From Flagellimonas myxillae (GTDB lineage Bacteria > Bacteroidota > Bacteroidia > Flavobacteriales > Flavobacteriaceae), in contig NZ_JAMFLY010000005.1 of NCBI RefSeq assembly GCF_023502235.1, positions 1 to 64,000 of the forward strand: a stretch of DNA of 64,000 nt. The letters run 5' to 3'. Positions 10,886 through 18,680 of this stretch are shown one piece after another. The notes below the pieces were generated by a model. The model did no database searches. It was given only the letters and a program-made list of their open reading frames with translations, and was not told the origin of the DNA. Made by a program: the position numbers and the translations under genes. The number at the start of each line of letters is the position of its first letter. Position 1 is the stretch's first letter.

Positions 10886-10958
10886 TGCTAGACTTTAAAC
10901 TATGGATTCAAGACAAAAGATGTTAGAATCAAGACGCTAATATTCTTAATTTGGAATC

Positions 10959-10986
10959 TTGTTTCTTGTCTCTTGTTTCTTGGTTC
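10959..10986. repeat. Heptamer tandem array (TTGTTTC type)
   Basis: Four head-to-tail 7-bp units, TTGTTTC, TTGTCTC, TTGTTTC and TTGGTTC, fill the spacer between murE and mraY. The preceding 50 bp hold GATTCAAGAC and GAATCAAGAC, which look like the same kind of unit on the other strand. This is one member of a dispersed set of 7-bp arrays in the window. Confidence 0.75.
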
Positions 10987-11002
10987 ATTCCTGTTATTAC
11001 AA

Positions 11003-12466
11003 TTACTTTCCGAGGTCTTCGAGAGCCTCCTTTACTTCCTTGAAATCATCAAAATCAACGCGCACACCATCAGTTTCTTGATAGGTTTCGTGCCCCTTGC
11101 CGGCCACAAGGATAATATCGTTGGCCAAGGCAAGTTTACAGGCAGTTTTAATGGCCTGTTTCCGGTTTTCGATGGACAATACTTTTTTGGTGTTTTGAGC
11201 TTCGACCCCTGCTTCCATTTCCTCAATGATCGTGGTCGGGGACTCCGTTCTGGGGTTATCGGAAGTAAAAATGGCCTGAGTACTCATTTCTGAAGCGATA
11301 TGACCCATAACCGGACGCTTAGACTTGTCACGATCACCACCACACCCCACTACGGTGATGACGTTTTCATTTCCAGTCCTCAATGCGTTGATGGTAACCA
11401 ACACATTTTTTAATGCATCCGGTGTATGGGCATAATCAACAATTGCCGTAATTCTCTCTTTCGATATAAAATATTGGAACCTACCGTCAACGTTTTCCAG
11501 TTCACTGATAAGTTTCAAGGTTTCCATTTTTTCAAGGCCCAAAAGGTCCGCGGTGGCATAAATGGCCAAAAGGTTGTAGGCATTAAAATCTCCTATCAAC
11601 TTGGACCAAAGCTCATTTTCATCAATCTTCAGCAGTTGCCCATTGAACTGTTTTTCCAAAATTTGGGCTCTGTAATCCGCGTAGCTCTTTAGGGCATAGG
11701 TCTGCTTTTTGGCTTTGGTGTTCTGTAACATCACCTTCCCATTCTTGTCATCGATATTGCTCAAGGCAAAGGCCGATTTTGGAAGGGCATCGAACAACTT
11801 TTTCTTGGTATCCCTGTATTCTGCAAAGGATTTATGATAATCCAGATGATCATGGGAGAGGTTGGTAAAAATTGCTCCGGCAAAATGTAATCCTTCCGAC
11901 CTTTTTTGATGGATTCCGTGGGAGCTCACCTCCATAAAACAAAATTCCACACCCTCCCCGTTCATTTCGGAAAGGTGTTGGTTTATGGTCATTACATCTG
12001 GAGTGGTATGGCTTGTTTTATATTCCTTGTCATCCACCATAATTTTTATGGTTGAGATCAATCCTACCTTAAATCCGGCTTTTTTGAAAAGGTTGTACAA
12101 AAGGGTACTGACCGTTGTTTTTCCATTGGTTCCTGTAATTCCAACCAGTTTCAGGTTTTTGGAAGGGGAATCGTAAAAATTGGAGGCCAGTACTGCCAAG
12201 GCACTTGCACTATCCGGCACCTTTATATAGGTAACCCCATTGACCACCAATTCCGGTAGTTCTTCGCACACCACGGCTTTGGCTCCCATTTCAACAGCCT
12301 TTTGCAGGTACTGGTGCCCATCGGTTACCGTACCTCTCACCGCCACAAAAACATCGTCCATTTCCACTTTTCGGGAATCGAAATGAACCTGATTTACCAT
12401 AACATTGGTATCTCCACTCACTGCAGAGAGGCTAACACCAAACAATATGTCCTTCAATAACTTCAT
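11003..12466 (-). CDS. murE: UDP-MurNAc-tripeptide synthetase MurE (meso-DAP type)
   Basis: Adds the third residue of the peptidoglycan stem peptide. The N-terminal UDP-binding domain is followed by the ATP loop GITGTNGKTTVS, the central motif THTTPDV and the C-terminal motif DNPRTE. DNPR is the signature of enzymes that use meso-diaminopimelate rather than lysine, so this organism should have DAP-type peptidoglycan. The length of 487 aa is normal. Its start overlaps the ftsI stop by 4 bp. Seen: motifs; known: DNPR specificity rule; inferred: wall type. Confidence 0.98.
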   Translation of the reverse strand: MKLLKDILFGVSLSAVSGDTNVMVNQVHFDSRKVEMDDVFVAVRGTVTDGHQYLQKAVEMGAKAVVCEELPELVVNGVTYIKVPDSASALAVLASNFYDSPSKNLKLVGITGTNGKTTVSTLLYNLFKKAGFKVGLISTIKIMVDDKEYKTSHTTPDVMTINQHLSEMNGEGVEFCFMEVSSHGIHQKRSEGLHFAGAIFTNLSHDHLDYHKSFAEYRDTKKKLFDALPKSAFALSNIDDKNGKVMLQNTKAKKQTYALKSYADYRAQILEKQFNGQLLKIDENELWSKLIGDFNAYNLLAIYATADLLGLEKMETLKLISELENVDGRFQYFISKERITAIVDYAHTPDALKNVLVTINALRTGNENVITVVGCGGDRDKSKRPVMGHIASEMSTQAIFTSDNPRTESPTTIIEEMEAGVEAQNTKKVLSIENRKQAIKTACKLALANDIILVAGKGHETYQETDGVRVDFDDFKEVKEALEDLGK

Positions 12467-14472
12467 GAAAGTTCCAGTACAATTTTTGTTACTTGACCAA
12501 TGTCCGTTCCCTGGGTGACGGATTGAGCTTTAACTTTTCCATTTCCGCGTACTTCCACCTCAATACCCAGATTTTCCAACAGGGAAACCGCATCCATACC
12601 GCACATTCCCTTTACGTTGGGTACTTTGGGGTACTCCTTTTGGATGTGAGCATAGTATTGCTTGTATTTTTTATCCAGGATTTCCTCGTTAAAAGCCTTC
12701 CCTTGAACTTCATCGACAATTGGAGATGTGGCATATATTTTTTGCGCCATGGATTTAAATACCGGGCCGGAGACATCGGCACCATAATAACCTACGCTCT
12801 TATCTGGCTCGTGAATGACCACAATGCAGGAATATTTGGGATTATCCGCTGGAAAATAACCGGCAAATGAGGAGATATAGGCCAATTTATCGGGATCCTT
12901 CGCCACATAATTCTTTTGGGTGGTCCCTGTTTTTCCTGCCATGGAAAAACTCTTGGAGTACAATCCATGCCCTGTACCAAAGTCCTTCTCCACCACTTCC
13001 TTCATCAGTTGGCGAACTTTGTTCACCGTCTCCTGAGAGCATATTGAGGCATTGGTCACCTCCTTGTCAAACTTTTCGAGCACTTTGTTGCCTTCCTTAA
13101 CTTCTTTGATGAGCCTTGGTTTTACGAATTCACCATTGTTGGCAATGGCATTGTAAAAGGCCAAGGTCTGCATTGGTGTTAGGGACACCTCATACCCATG
13201 GGACATCCACCCCAAGGAGATTCCTGACCAACCTGGGTCTCCCGGATAACGAATTACCGGCTTGCCTTCTCCAATGATCGGTAGATCCAATTTTTTATGA
13301 AGTCCCATATTCATCAATCGATTGACAAATTTTCCTGGGTCTTCCTTATAATTCTCATGAATCATTTTGGCAAAGGCAGTGTTCGAGGAAACGGCAAAGG
13401 CTTCGGAAACCGAAATTTTACCATACCCGCCCCACTTGGAGTCTTTGACAACCCTGTCATAGATGCGGTATCTCCCTTTTTTGGTATCGATTACCGTGCT
13501 GGTGTCCACCACCTTATCTTCCAACGCAGCCACAAGGGACATCAATTTAAAGGTAGATCCAGGTTCATGGGATTCACCTACTGCATAATTTAGTTTTTCA
13601 TAATATTTGCCCTCGGAAGTCCTTCCCAAATTGGAAATGGCCTTAACTTCTCCAGTGGCCGTTTCCATAACCACAACACAACCATGATCTGCCTGATATT
13701 TTTCCAATTGGGCCAACAGTTCGTGGTGGGCAATATCCTGAATGTTGATATCAATGGTCGATACTACATCCAAACCATCTTGGGGCTCCACAATATTATC
13801 CAAGCCAACAGGTTTCCATTGTTCTTTGGCAATTTTCTGCTTAAGGCGCTTGCCTTCCTTCCCTCTTAGATATTGTTCGCCAAAGGCGCCGTCCAGTCCA
13901 ACCCTGGTATAGTACCCATTTTCGTCCACACGCTCATAGCCAATGCTTCGGGCAGCCATTTTGCCCAATGGATATTCCCTCACCACTCGGTGCTTTTCAA
14001 TAAATCCACCCTTGTACGGCCCTTTGCTAAAAAGTGGGAATTTTTTAATCCTTACATAATCCAAGTAATCCACATTACGGGCCACCAGTTTATAGCGGTT
14101 GCCATTGGCCCTTGCTTTTCTAAAAAGTTGCCGGTAATAGGACGATGGTCGGTTGAACATAAGCCCCAAAGAATCTGAGAGCGCACCAACGTGATTTTGA
14201 AAATCGTCTTCATCCACGGTTTTTGCATCAAACCGAATCTCATATTTAGGTACGGACGCAGCTAGGAGACTCCCATCGTCGGAATACAGATTTCCACGAT
14301 TGGGCTCTATAGTGAACATTTTCTCGGTCTGACTCAGGGCAAGTTCCTTGTATTCCTCACCCTTAACCATCTGAATGTCCACCAACCGGACCACTACCGC
14401 TATGGCAAACACCAGTAAGCACCCGGCAATCAGGTACAAGCGATTCATGATATTTTTTTCGGTGATGGCCAT
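12463..14472 (-). CDS. ftsI: Septal transpeptidase FtsI/PBP3 with PASTA domain
   Basis: Class B penicillin-binding protein that crosslinks septal peptidoglycan. A single N-terminal transmembrane helix (about residues 10-30) leads to the dimerisation domain. The transpeptidase domain carries the active-site SxxK (S306-TFK), SxN (VSSNTA) and KTG (AGKTGTTQK) motifs. The last roughly 60 residues (PNVKGMCGMDAVSLLENLG onward) form one PASTA domain. That is unusual for proteobacterial FtsI but regular in Bacteroidota. The length of 669 aa fits. It overlaps ftsL by one base and murE by four. Confidence 0.97.
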   Translation of the reverse strand: MAITEKNIMNRLYLIAGCLLVFAIAVVVRLVDIQMVKGEEYKELALSQTEKMFTIEPNRGNLYSDDGSLLAASVPKYEIRFDAKTVDEDDFQNHVGALSDSLGLMFNRPSSYYRQLFRKARANGNRYKLVARNVDYLDYVRIKKFPLFSKGPYKGGFIEKHRVVREYPLGKMAARSIGYERVDENGYYTRVGLDGAFGEQYLRGKEGKRLKQKIAKEQWKPVGLDNIVEPQDGLDVVSTIDINIQDIAHHELLAQLEKYQADHGCVVVMETATGEVKAISNLGRTSEGKYYEKLNYAVGESHEPGSTFKLMSLVAALEDKVVDTSTVIDTKKGRYRIYDRVVKDSKWGGYGKISVSEAFAVSSNTAFAKMIHENYKEDPGKFVNRLMNMGLHKKLDLPIIGEGKPVIRYPGDPGWSGISLGWMSHGYEVSLTPMQTLAFYNAIANNGEFVKPRLIKEVKEGNKVLEKFDKEVTNASICSQETVNKVRQLMKEVVEKDFGTGHGLYSKSFSMAGKTGTTQKNYVAKDPDKLAYISSFAGYFPADNPKYSCIVVIHEPDKSVGYYGADVSGPVFKSMAQKIYATSPIVDEVQGKAFNEEILDKKYKQYYAHIQKEYPKVPNVKGMCGMDAVSLLENLGIEVEVRGNGKVKAQSVTQGTDIGQVTKIVLELS

Positions 14473-14789
14473 TAATCCGTTGACTTTACTTTTATTTTTT
14501 GAGGTGGGTTTTCTGAAGGTTTAAGCCCTTCCAAAGCAACCGTTTCCCGAAGCGTGGATTCCAACTTGAGTTGTTGCACGGTGGAACGATGCTTAAAGAA
14601 TTCACTTTTAAGCTTTCGCACCTCTTCGTTCAAAGCGGCGATCTCATGTACTTTTTTATCGGCATTATGGCTGCTCGAAATCATCATGGCCGCCAAAAAG
14701 GAAGCGAACAAAAGGAATATCCAATTTTTGGGAGCATCCCCGCTCACCAAAAACTTTCCTTTTAGTATGTCCAGTAATCCTTTTTTCAT
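14472..14789 (-). CDS. ftsL: FtsL-like cell division protein
   Basis: Small bitopic protein of 105 aa. Charged cytoplasmic residues come first, then one transmembrane helix at about residues 22-40 (NWIFLLFASFLAAMMISSS) and a periplasmic coiled coil rich in Leu, Glu and Lys (about 42-85). This is the FtsL architecture: the coiled coil pairs with the FtsB/DivIC partner and activates FtsW-FtsI. The family is poorly conserved, so position between rsmH and ftsI is the main evidence. Confidence 0.85.
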   Translation of the reverse strand: MKKGLLDILKGKFLVSGDAPKNWIFLLFASFLAAMMISSSHNADKKVHEIAALNEEVRKLKSEFFKHRSTVQQLKLESTLRETVALEGLKPSENPPQKIKVKSTD

Positions 14790-14808
14790 ATTCTAGTCTC
14801 CATTTATC

Positions 14809-14828
14809 ATTCCCGCGAAGGCGGGAAT
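14809..14828. repeat. REP-like GC-rich palindrome
   Basis: A perfect 8-bp hairpin, ATTCCCGC-GAAG-GCGGGAAT, sits in the 138-bp spacer between rsmH and ftsL. It resembles the short REP palindromes found between genes in many bacteria. No long T-run follows on either strand, so it is more likely a mobile or processing element than a terminator. Confidence 0.6.
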
Positions 14829-14927
14829 CCTAATGCTCATATTCTTTATCCCTGCTCCGTGCTCATTCCCAAGGTCAATCATCGGCTTGTCACGAATTCC
14901 ACAAATACCCTTAACTGGGCATAAATC

Positions 14928-15830
14928 TTATATGCGTTCTGCAATGCGGAGCTTTGCACTTCGCGCCCTGTTGTTCCTGGCTATTTCTTCTGCTGATGGT
15001 ATTATTAACCCGCCTACTTTTTTTAAAGGGACATTGATGTTGCCGTAAAAATCCTTTTCGGGCTCCCCCTCGAACTTTCCTGCCCGAATAAACCGCTTTA
15101 CCAATCGATCCTCTAAGGAATGGTAACTGATCAGGCTCAACCTTCCCCCTTCGTTTAGCAAATCGGGAGTTTGAAGCAATAGCTTCTTTAACACCTCGAT
15201 CTCTTGGTTGACCTCAATCCTGATCGCCTGATAGATTTGGGCCAAAATCTTGTTTTCTTTCATTTTGGGCAAAAACCTTTGCAACACAGTTTTTAACTGG
15301 TCCGTAGTCTTTATGGGCTCCCCAGTTCTTGACTCGACAATCGTCTTTGCCATGGCATTTGCATTGCGCAATTCACCGTATTGGAACAAAACCGATGCTA
15401 AATCTTCTTGGGAATACCTATTGACCACTTCGAAAGCAGAAAGGTCACTACCTCTGTTCATCCGCATATCCAAGTCTGCATTAAACCGAATGGAAAAACC
15501 GCGTTCCGCCTCATCGAACTGATGGGAAGAAACCCCGAAATCAGCCAAGATTCCATCAACTTTCCGAATGCCATAGAACTTTAAATACTGTTTGAGAAAC
15601 TGGAAATTTTGGTTGATCAATTGAAATCGTTCATCATCAATGGCATTGGCCAGTGCGTCCTCATCTTGATCAAAGGCAAACAACTTACCTTCGTTACCCA
15701 GCCTTTTCAATATTTCTTTGGAGTGTCCCCCGCCACCAAAAGTGACATCCACATAAACTCCATTTTCTTTTATGTTCAACCCGTCCACCGATTCTTGCAG
15801 TAAAACGGGATCATGGTATTGACTACTCAT
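14928..15830 (-). CDS. rsmH: 16S rRNA (cytosine-1402-N4) methyltransferase RsmH
   Basis: SAM-dependent enzyme (MraW) that methylates C1402 of 16S rRNA. The family starts with a short segment before HDPVLLQE, and the SAM loop is VDVTFGGGGHSKEIL. Later motifs are ADFGVSSHQFDEAERGFS and the end SYHSLEDRLVKRFIR. The reading frame is open for 62 codons further upstream, but those codons lie inside mraZ in another frame. The ATG at 15828-15830 gives the normal 300 aa and an 8-bp overlap with mraZ, so that start was chosen. Confidence 0.97.
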   Translation of the reverse strand: MSSQYHDPVLLQESVDGLNIKENGVYVDVTFGGGGHSKEILKRLGNEGKLFAFDQDEDALANAIDDERFQLINQNFQFLKQYLKFYGIRKVDGILADFGVSSHQFDEAERGFSIRFNADLDMRMNRGSDLSAFEVVNRYSQEDLASVLFQYGELRNANAMAKTIVESRTGEPIKTTDQLKTVLQRFLPKMKENKILAQIYQAIRIEVNQEIEVLKKLLLQTPDLLNEGGRLSLISYHSLEDRLVKRFIRAGKFEGEPEKDFYGNINVPLKKVGGLIIPSAEEIARNNRARSAKLRIAERI

Positions 15831-16278
15831 CTTCAGCAAAAATCTCCTCCGCCAAGTCGGCATAGTCCTTCTCACCTTCAGCCAAGACCTTTTCGTACCT
15901 GTCCTTGCTCCAAATCTCAATTTTGTCGAATACGGCATTGAGCACCACTTCTTTTCCGATGCCCGCATAGTCCACAAGATTTTTTGGAATTTGGAGCCTC
16001 CCCGTATCCCCATCAATAGATACCTCCTTCATCCCTGCCACAAAGTTTCGCACAAAGGCATCGTACTTGCGACTGATCTTGCTTTTCTTCATCACCTTCT
16101 GCATCAAAACATCAAATTCCTGTTTTGGATACAGCTCCAAACACTGCTGAAAAACAGACCTTTTGATTACAAACCCATCCTTCAAAACAGGCAAAAGCTG
16201 GTTCTTTAAGGATATAGGCAAAATCACCCTACCTTTGGTATCAGCTTTACAATCATGTTGTCCTATGATATGGGTCAC
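15823..16278 (-). CDS. mraZ: Transcriptional regulator MraZ
   Basis: First gene of the dcw cluster. This 151-aa protein has two AbrB-like SpoVT half-domains: DCKADTKGRVILP near residues 9-21 and SIDGDTGRLQIPKNL near 89-103. MraZ forms a ring-shaped oligomer that binds direct repeats in its own promoter and represses the cluster. Matching repeats are present upstream at 16328-16372. The end of the gene overlaps rsmH by 8 bp. Confidence 0.97.
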   Translation of the reverse strand: MTHIIGQHDCKADTKGRVILPISLKNQLLPVLKDGFVIKRSVFQQCLELYPKQEFDVLMQKVMKKSKISRKYDAFVRNFVAGMKEVSIDGDTGRLQIPKNLVDYAGIGKEVVLNAVFDKIEIWSKDRYEKVLAEGEKDYADLAEEIFAEDE

Positions 16279-16307
16279 TAGAAATCAATTAGTTATAAAC
16301 CATAACT

Positions 16308-16372
16308 CAAATATATAGATTTTATTTCCACATTTCTCCACCAAAATCCACTTTTGTTAATAAATTCTCCAC
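16308..16372 (-). promoter_or_regulatory. dcw promoter with MraZ boxes
   Basis: Reading the minus strand, a perfect -7 element TATATTTG (16308-16315) lies about 30 bp before the mraZ start. Just upstream are four direct GTGG repeats whose + strand cores are at 16328-16331, 16338-16341, 16348-16351 and 16369-16372. Spacings are 10, 10 and 21 bp, so all lie on one face of the helix. Known MraZ operators are three or four direct repeats with this kind of spacing, so this is very probably the autoregulatory site. Confidence 0.8.
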
Positions 16373-16490
16373 TTTTTAGATGAAAAGCGGAAATCTGGGT
16401 ATGAAATCATACCTAGAATCTATTTTACCTGTTCTACGATCAAAACCCGTTCTTGAATTGCTCATTTCAGCAGGGTGTCCAAAGTCCAAT

Positions 16491-16518
16491 TTTGTGTGGT
16501 CTGAATTGTCTATATTTG
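16491..16518 (+). promoter_or_regulatory. Promoter of the alpha/beta hydrolase gene
   Basis: TTTG (16491-16494), a 16-bp spacer and a perfect TATATTTG (16511-16518) match the Bacteroidota promoter consensus TTTG/TAnnTTTG. The ATG of the hydrolase lies 25 bp downstream. Confidence 0.65.
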
Positions 16519-16543
16519 CCTACCAAGGACCAACGGACTATAG

Positions 16544-17308
16544 ATGGAAGACCAAATCATTAAGGAAGGTAAATTCAGGTATATTGAAATAGGCGAAGGC
16601 ACCCCAATGATCATCTTGCATGGCTTGATGGGTGGATTGAGCAACTTCCAAGGGGTTTCTGAGTACTTCCCCTCCAAGGGATACCAAGTGCTGATTCCCG
16701 AACTTCCCATCTACGATATGCCCATGCTGAAGACCACCGTGAAAAACTTTGCCAAGTTCTTGGAGGAATTCATAGAGTTTAAAGGGCTTAAAGATGTTAT
16801 CCTTTTAGGCAACTCCTTGGGCGGGCACATTGGACTACTGCATACCAAATTGTTTCCTGAAATGGTAAAGGCCTTAGTAATTACAGGTAGCTCTGGGCTT
16901 TACGAGAGTGCCATGGGAGACGGATACCCGAAACGCGGCGATTACGAATTCATAAAAAAGAAGGCACAGGACGTTTTTTATGATCCAGCCGTTGCTACCA
17001 AGGAAATTGTGGATGAAGTATTTGCAACGGTCAACGACCGCATGAAACTGGTAAAGACCTTGGCCATTGCCAAAAGTGCTATTCGCCATAACATGTCCAA
17101 AGACCTACCCCACATGAATACCCCTACTTGCATTATTTGGGGCGAAGACGACTCCGTTACCCCACCTAATGTGGCCAAGGAATTCCATGAACTTCTTCCA
17201 GATTCCGATTTGTTCTGGATAGAAAAGTGTGGTCATGCTCCTATGATGGAACATCCGGATGAATTCAATACCATCTTAGAGGCTTGGTTGCAAAAAAGGG
17301 ACTTCTAG
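16544..17308 (+). CDS. Alpha/beta fold hydrolase
   Basis: 254-aa single-domain hydrolase of unknown substrate. The oxyanion segment is ILHGLMGGLSNF near residue 23. The nucleophile elbow is GNSLGG (serine nucleophile, about residue 91). The acid residue is in WGEDDSVTP and the catalytic histidine in CGHAPMMEHP, so the whole triad is present. No signal peptide is seen, so it should act in the cytoplasm. It has its own promoter, divergent from mraZ. Flavobacterial genomes often place such a gene beside the dcw cluster, but no wall role can be claimed from sequence. Confidence 0.9.
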   Translation: MEDQIIKEGKFRYIEIGEGTPMIILHGLMGGLSNFQGVSEYFPSKGYQVLIPELPIYDMPMLKTTVKNFAKFLEEFIEFKGLKDVILLGNSLGGHIGLLHTKLFPEMVKALVITGSSGLYESAMGDGYPKRGDYEFIKKKAQDVFYDPAVATKEIVDEVFATVNDRMKLVKTLAIAKSAIRHNMSKDLPHMNTPTCIIWGEDDSVTPPNVAKEFHELLPDSDLFWIEKCGHAPMMEHPDEFNTILEAWLQKRDF

Positions 17309-17313
17309 GGGCT

Positions 17314-17348
17314 ATTTTAGTTAACAGTTTACAGCTTTTAGTTTACGG
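17314..17348. repeat. Degenerate heptamer array (TTTACAG type)
   Basis: Five degenerate 7-bp units run head to tail: ATTTTAG, TTAACAG, TTTACAG, CTTTTAG and TTTACGG. They begin right after the hydrolase stop codon and precede the long TTGGTTA array by about 45 bp. Confidence 0.55.
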
Positions 17349-17393
17349 CATACCGTTTTCAATTCTTGGTAATTGTTAATTGATCATTGGAAA

Positions 17394-17498
17394 TTGGTTA
17401 TTGGTTATTGGTTATTGGTTATTGGTTATTGGTTATTGGTTATTGGTTATTGGTTATTGGTTATTGGTTATTGGAATTTGGAATTTGGAATTTGGAAT
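17394..17498. repeat. Heptamer tandem array (11 x TTGGTTA, 4 x TTGGAAT)
   Basis: Eleven perfect copies of TTGGTTA (17394-17470) switch without a break in phase to four perfect copies of TTGGAAT (17471-17498). This 105-bp array is the longest and purest in the window. It fills most of the 299-bp gap between the hydrolase and engB. The unit is not a multiple of three and no gene depends on it. Confidence 0.95.
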
Positions 17499-17577
17499 TT
17501 GCTTAAAGTATGCATAGCTAAAATCTACCCAACCCTTGCCTTTATATCTCCTTAAGTCCTATTCCCCACCAGTCTTG

Positions 17578-17585
17578 TATCTTTG
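17578..17585 (+). promoter_or_regulatory. Candidate -7 element of engB
   Basis: TATCTTTG matches TAnnTTTG exactly and lies 22 bp before the engB ATG, the usual distance in this phylum. No clear -33 TTTG was seen. Confidence 0.55.
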
Positions 17586-17607
17586 CCCTTGATTTTTAAA
17601 TCTTGAA

Positions 17608-18216
17608 ATGAAAATTACCTCCGCCGAGTTTGTAATGAGCAATTCCAATGTGGCCAAATGTCCGAACGAGCCCTTGCCGGAATATGCCTTTATTGGTCGT
17701 TCCAATGTGGGAAAGTCCTCCTTGATCAATATGCTAATGGACCGCAAGCATTTGGCAAAGACTTCTGGCCGGCCCGGTAAAACCCAGCTCATTAATCATT
17801 TTAAAATCAACAAAAATTGGTTTTTGGTTGATTTGCCCGGATACGGCTATGCCCGCGTTTCCAAAAAGGACAAAAAGACTTTTCAAAAGTACATTACGGA
17901 GTATTTTCTAAAACGCAAACAGTTGGTATGCGGTTTTGTTCTTGTGGATATTCGACATGAACCCCAGCCTGTAGATGTTGAATTCATGGAATGGTTGGGA
18001 ACCAACGGGATTCCTTTTTCCCTTGTGTTCACCAAGGCGGATAAGCTGAAACCAGGGGCGATTGACAATTATGTCAAGACCTATCTCAACAAACTTTTGG
18101 AAGGTGCCTGGGAAGAAACCCCTCCCCACTTTGTCACCTCCTCTTCAAAGCACATGGGGCGTGAATCACTGTTGGGTTATATAGACAACATCAACCAAGA
18201 GTTTTTTGCCTCCTAA
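17608..18216 (+). CDS. engB: Ribosome biogenesis GTPase EngB/YsxC
   Basis: TrmE-Era-EngA family GTPase of 202 aa that assists large-subunit assembly. G1 is GRSNVGKSSLIN (near residue 31), G2 sits in SGRPGKTQLIN, G3 is DLPGYGYA, G4 is TKADK, and the C-terminal TSS segment gives G5. All guanine-binding motifs are intact. It is a lone + strand gene preceded by the heptamer arrays. Confidence 0.97.
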   Translation: MKITSAEFVMSNSNVAKCPNEPLPEYAFIGRSNVGKSSLINMLMDRKHLAKTSGRPGKTQLINHFKINKNWFLVDLPGYGYARVSKKDKKTFQKYITEYFLKRKQLVCGFVLVDIRHEPQPVDVEFMEWLGTNGIPFSLVFTKADKLKPGAIDNYVKTYLNKLLEGAWEETPPHFVTSSSKHMGRESLLGYIDNINQEFFAS

Positions 18217-18224
18217 AATGGCAT

Positions 18225-18584
18225 TTAGATTCGCTCCTGAATTAATCCAATAAGCTCCTCTGCGTTGTTAAGCCTGTTGAGTTCTTCGGATGATATCAAT
18301 ATATCCAAACTTTCATCTTGCCTTGTATAAACGGAAGGGAAATTAAACTGTGGGCCATACTGTTGGATAAATTCATCCCTATGGAGGAATTCCATCTCCA
18401 AACCGCGCTCCCTCCTGAATTTATTCCAAACCTTGTTTTCGGAAACTTTTCCAAAAGTAATATCACATAGACTACACTGATAGGTGGAAGGGCTTAGCAC
18501 CTTGTGCATACTATCCAAGATTGCATTGCGGATACCTGAATCGGCATTGTACACAAACAACAGATGGGTCGGGCTCGTTTTCAT
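18225..18584 (-). CDS. Hypothetical protein with CxxC motif
   Basis: A 119-aa soluble protein that I do not recognise as a named family. It starts with a beta-strand-like segment HLLFVYNADSG, has a CxxC pair (C37, C40) in YQCSLCDITFG, and continues with WNKFRRERGLEMEFLHRDEF. The CxxC could bind a metal or be redox-active. Fourteen codons of open frame precede the chosen ATG. I picked MKTSPTH because the hydrophobic strand follows at once. It is convergent with engB, 8 bp apart. Confidence 0.7.
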   Translation of the reverse strand: MKTSPTHLLFVYNADSGIRNAILDSMHKVLSPSTYQCSLCDITFGKVSENKVWNKFRRERGLEMEFLHRDEFIQQYGPQFNFPSVYTRQDESLDILISSEELNRLNNAEELIGLIQERI

Positions 18585-18680
18585 TGATTTGTTTCGTCTT
18601 AAGCGATCTACACTCCTTACACCCATGTTTGCACATATGGGTATAGCTTATCAGATTAAGGCTATGCAACTTACGACCAT

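Noticed and set aside
15831..16016. N-terminal extension of rsmH by 62 codons
   Set aside because: It lies entirely inside mraZ in another frame and has no similarity to the family; the ATG at 15828-15830 gives the normal length.
17373..17555. Plus-strand frame coding a repetitive peptide (VIGYWLL units)
   Set aside because: It is a by-product of the 7-bp TTGGTTA array read in one frame; a 7-bp period gives a repeating 7-residue pattern in all frames. No start context or relatives are evident.
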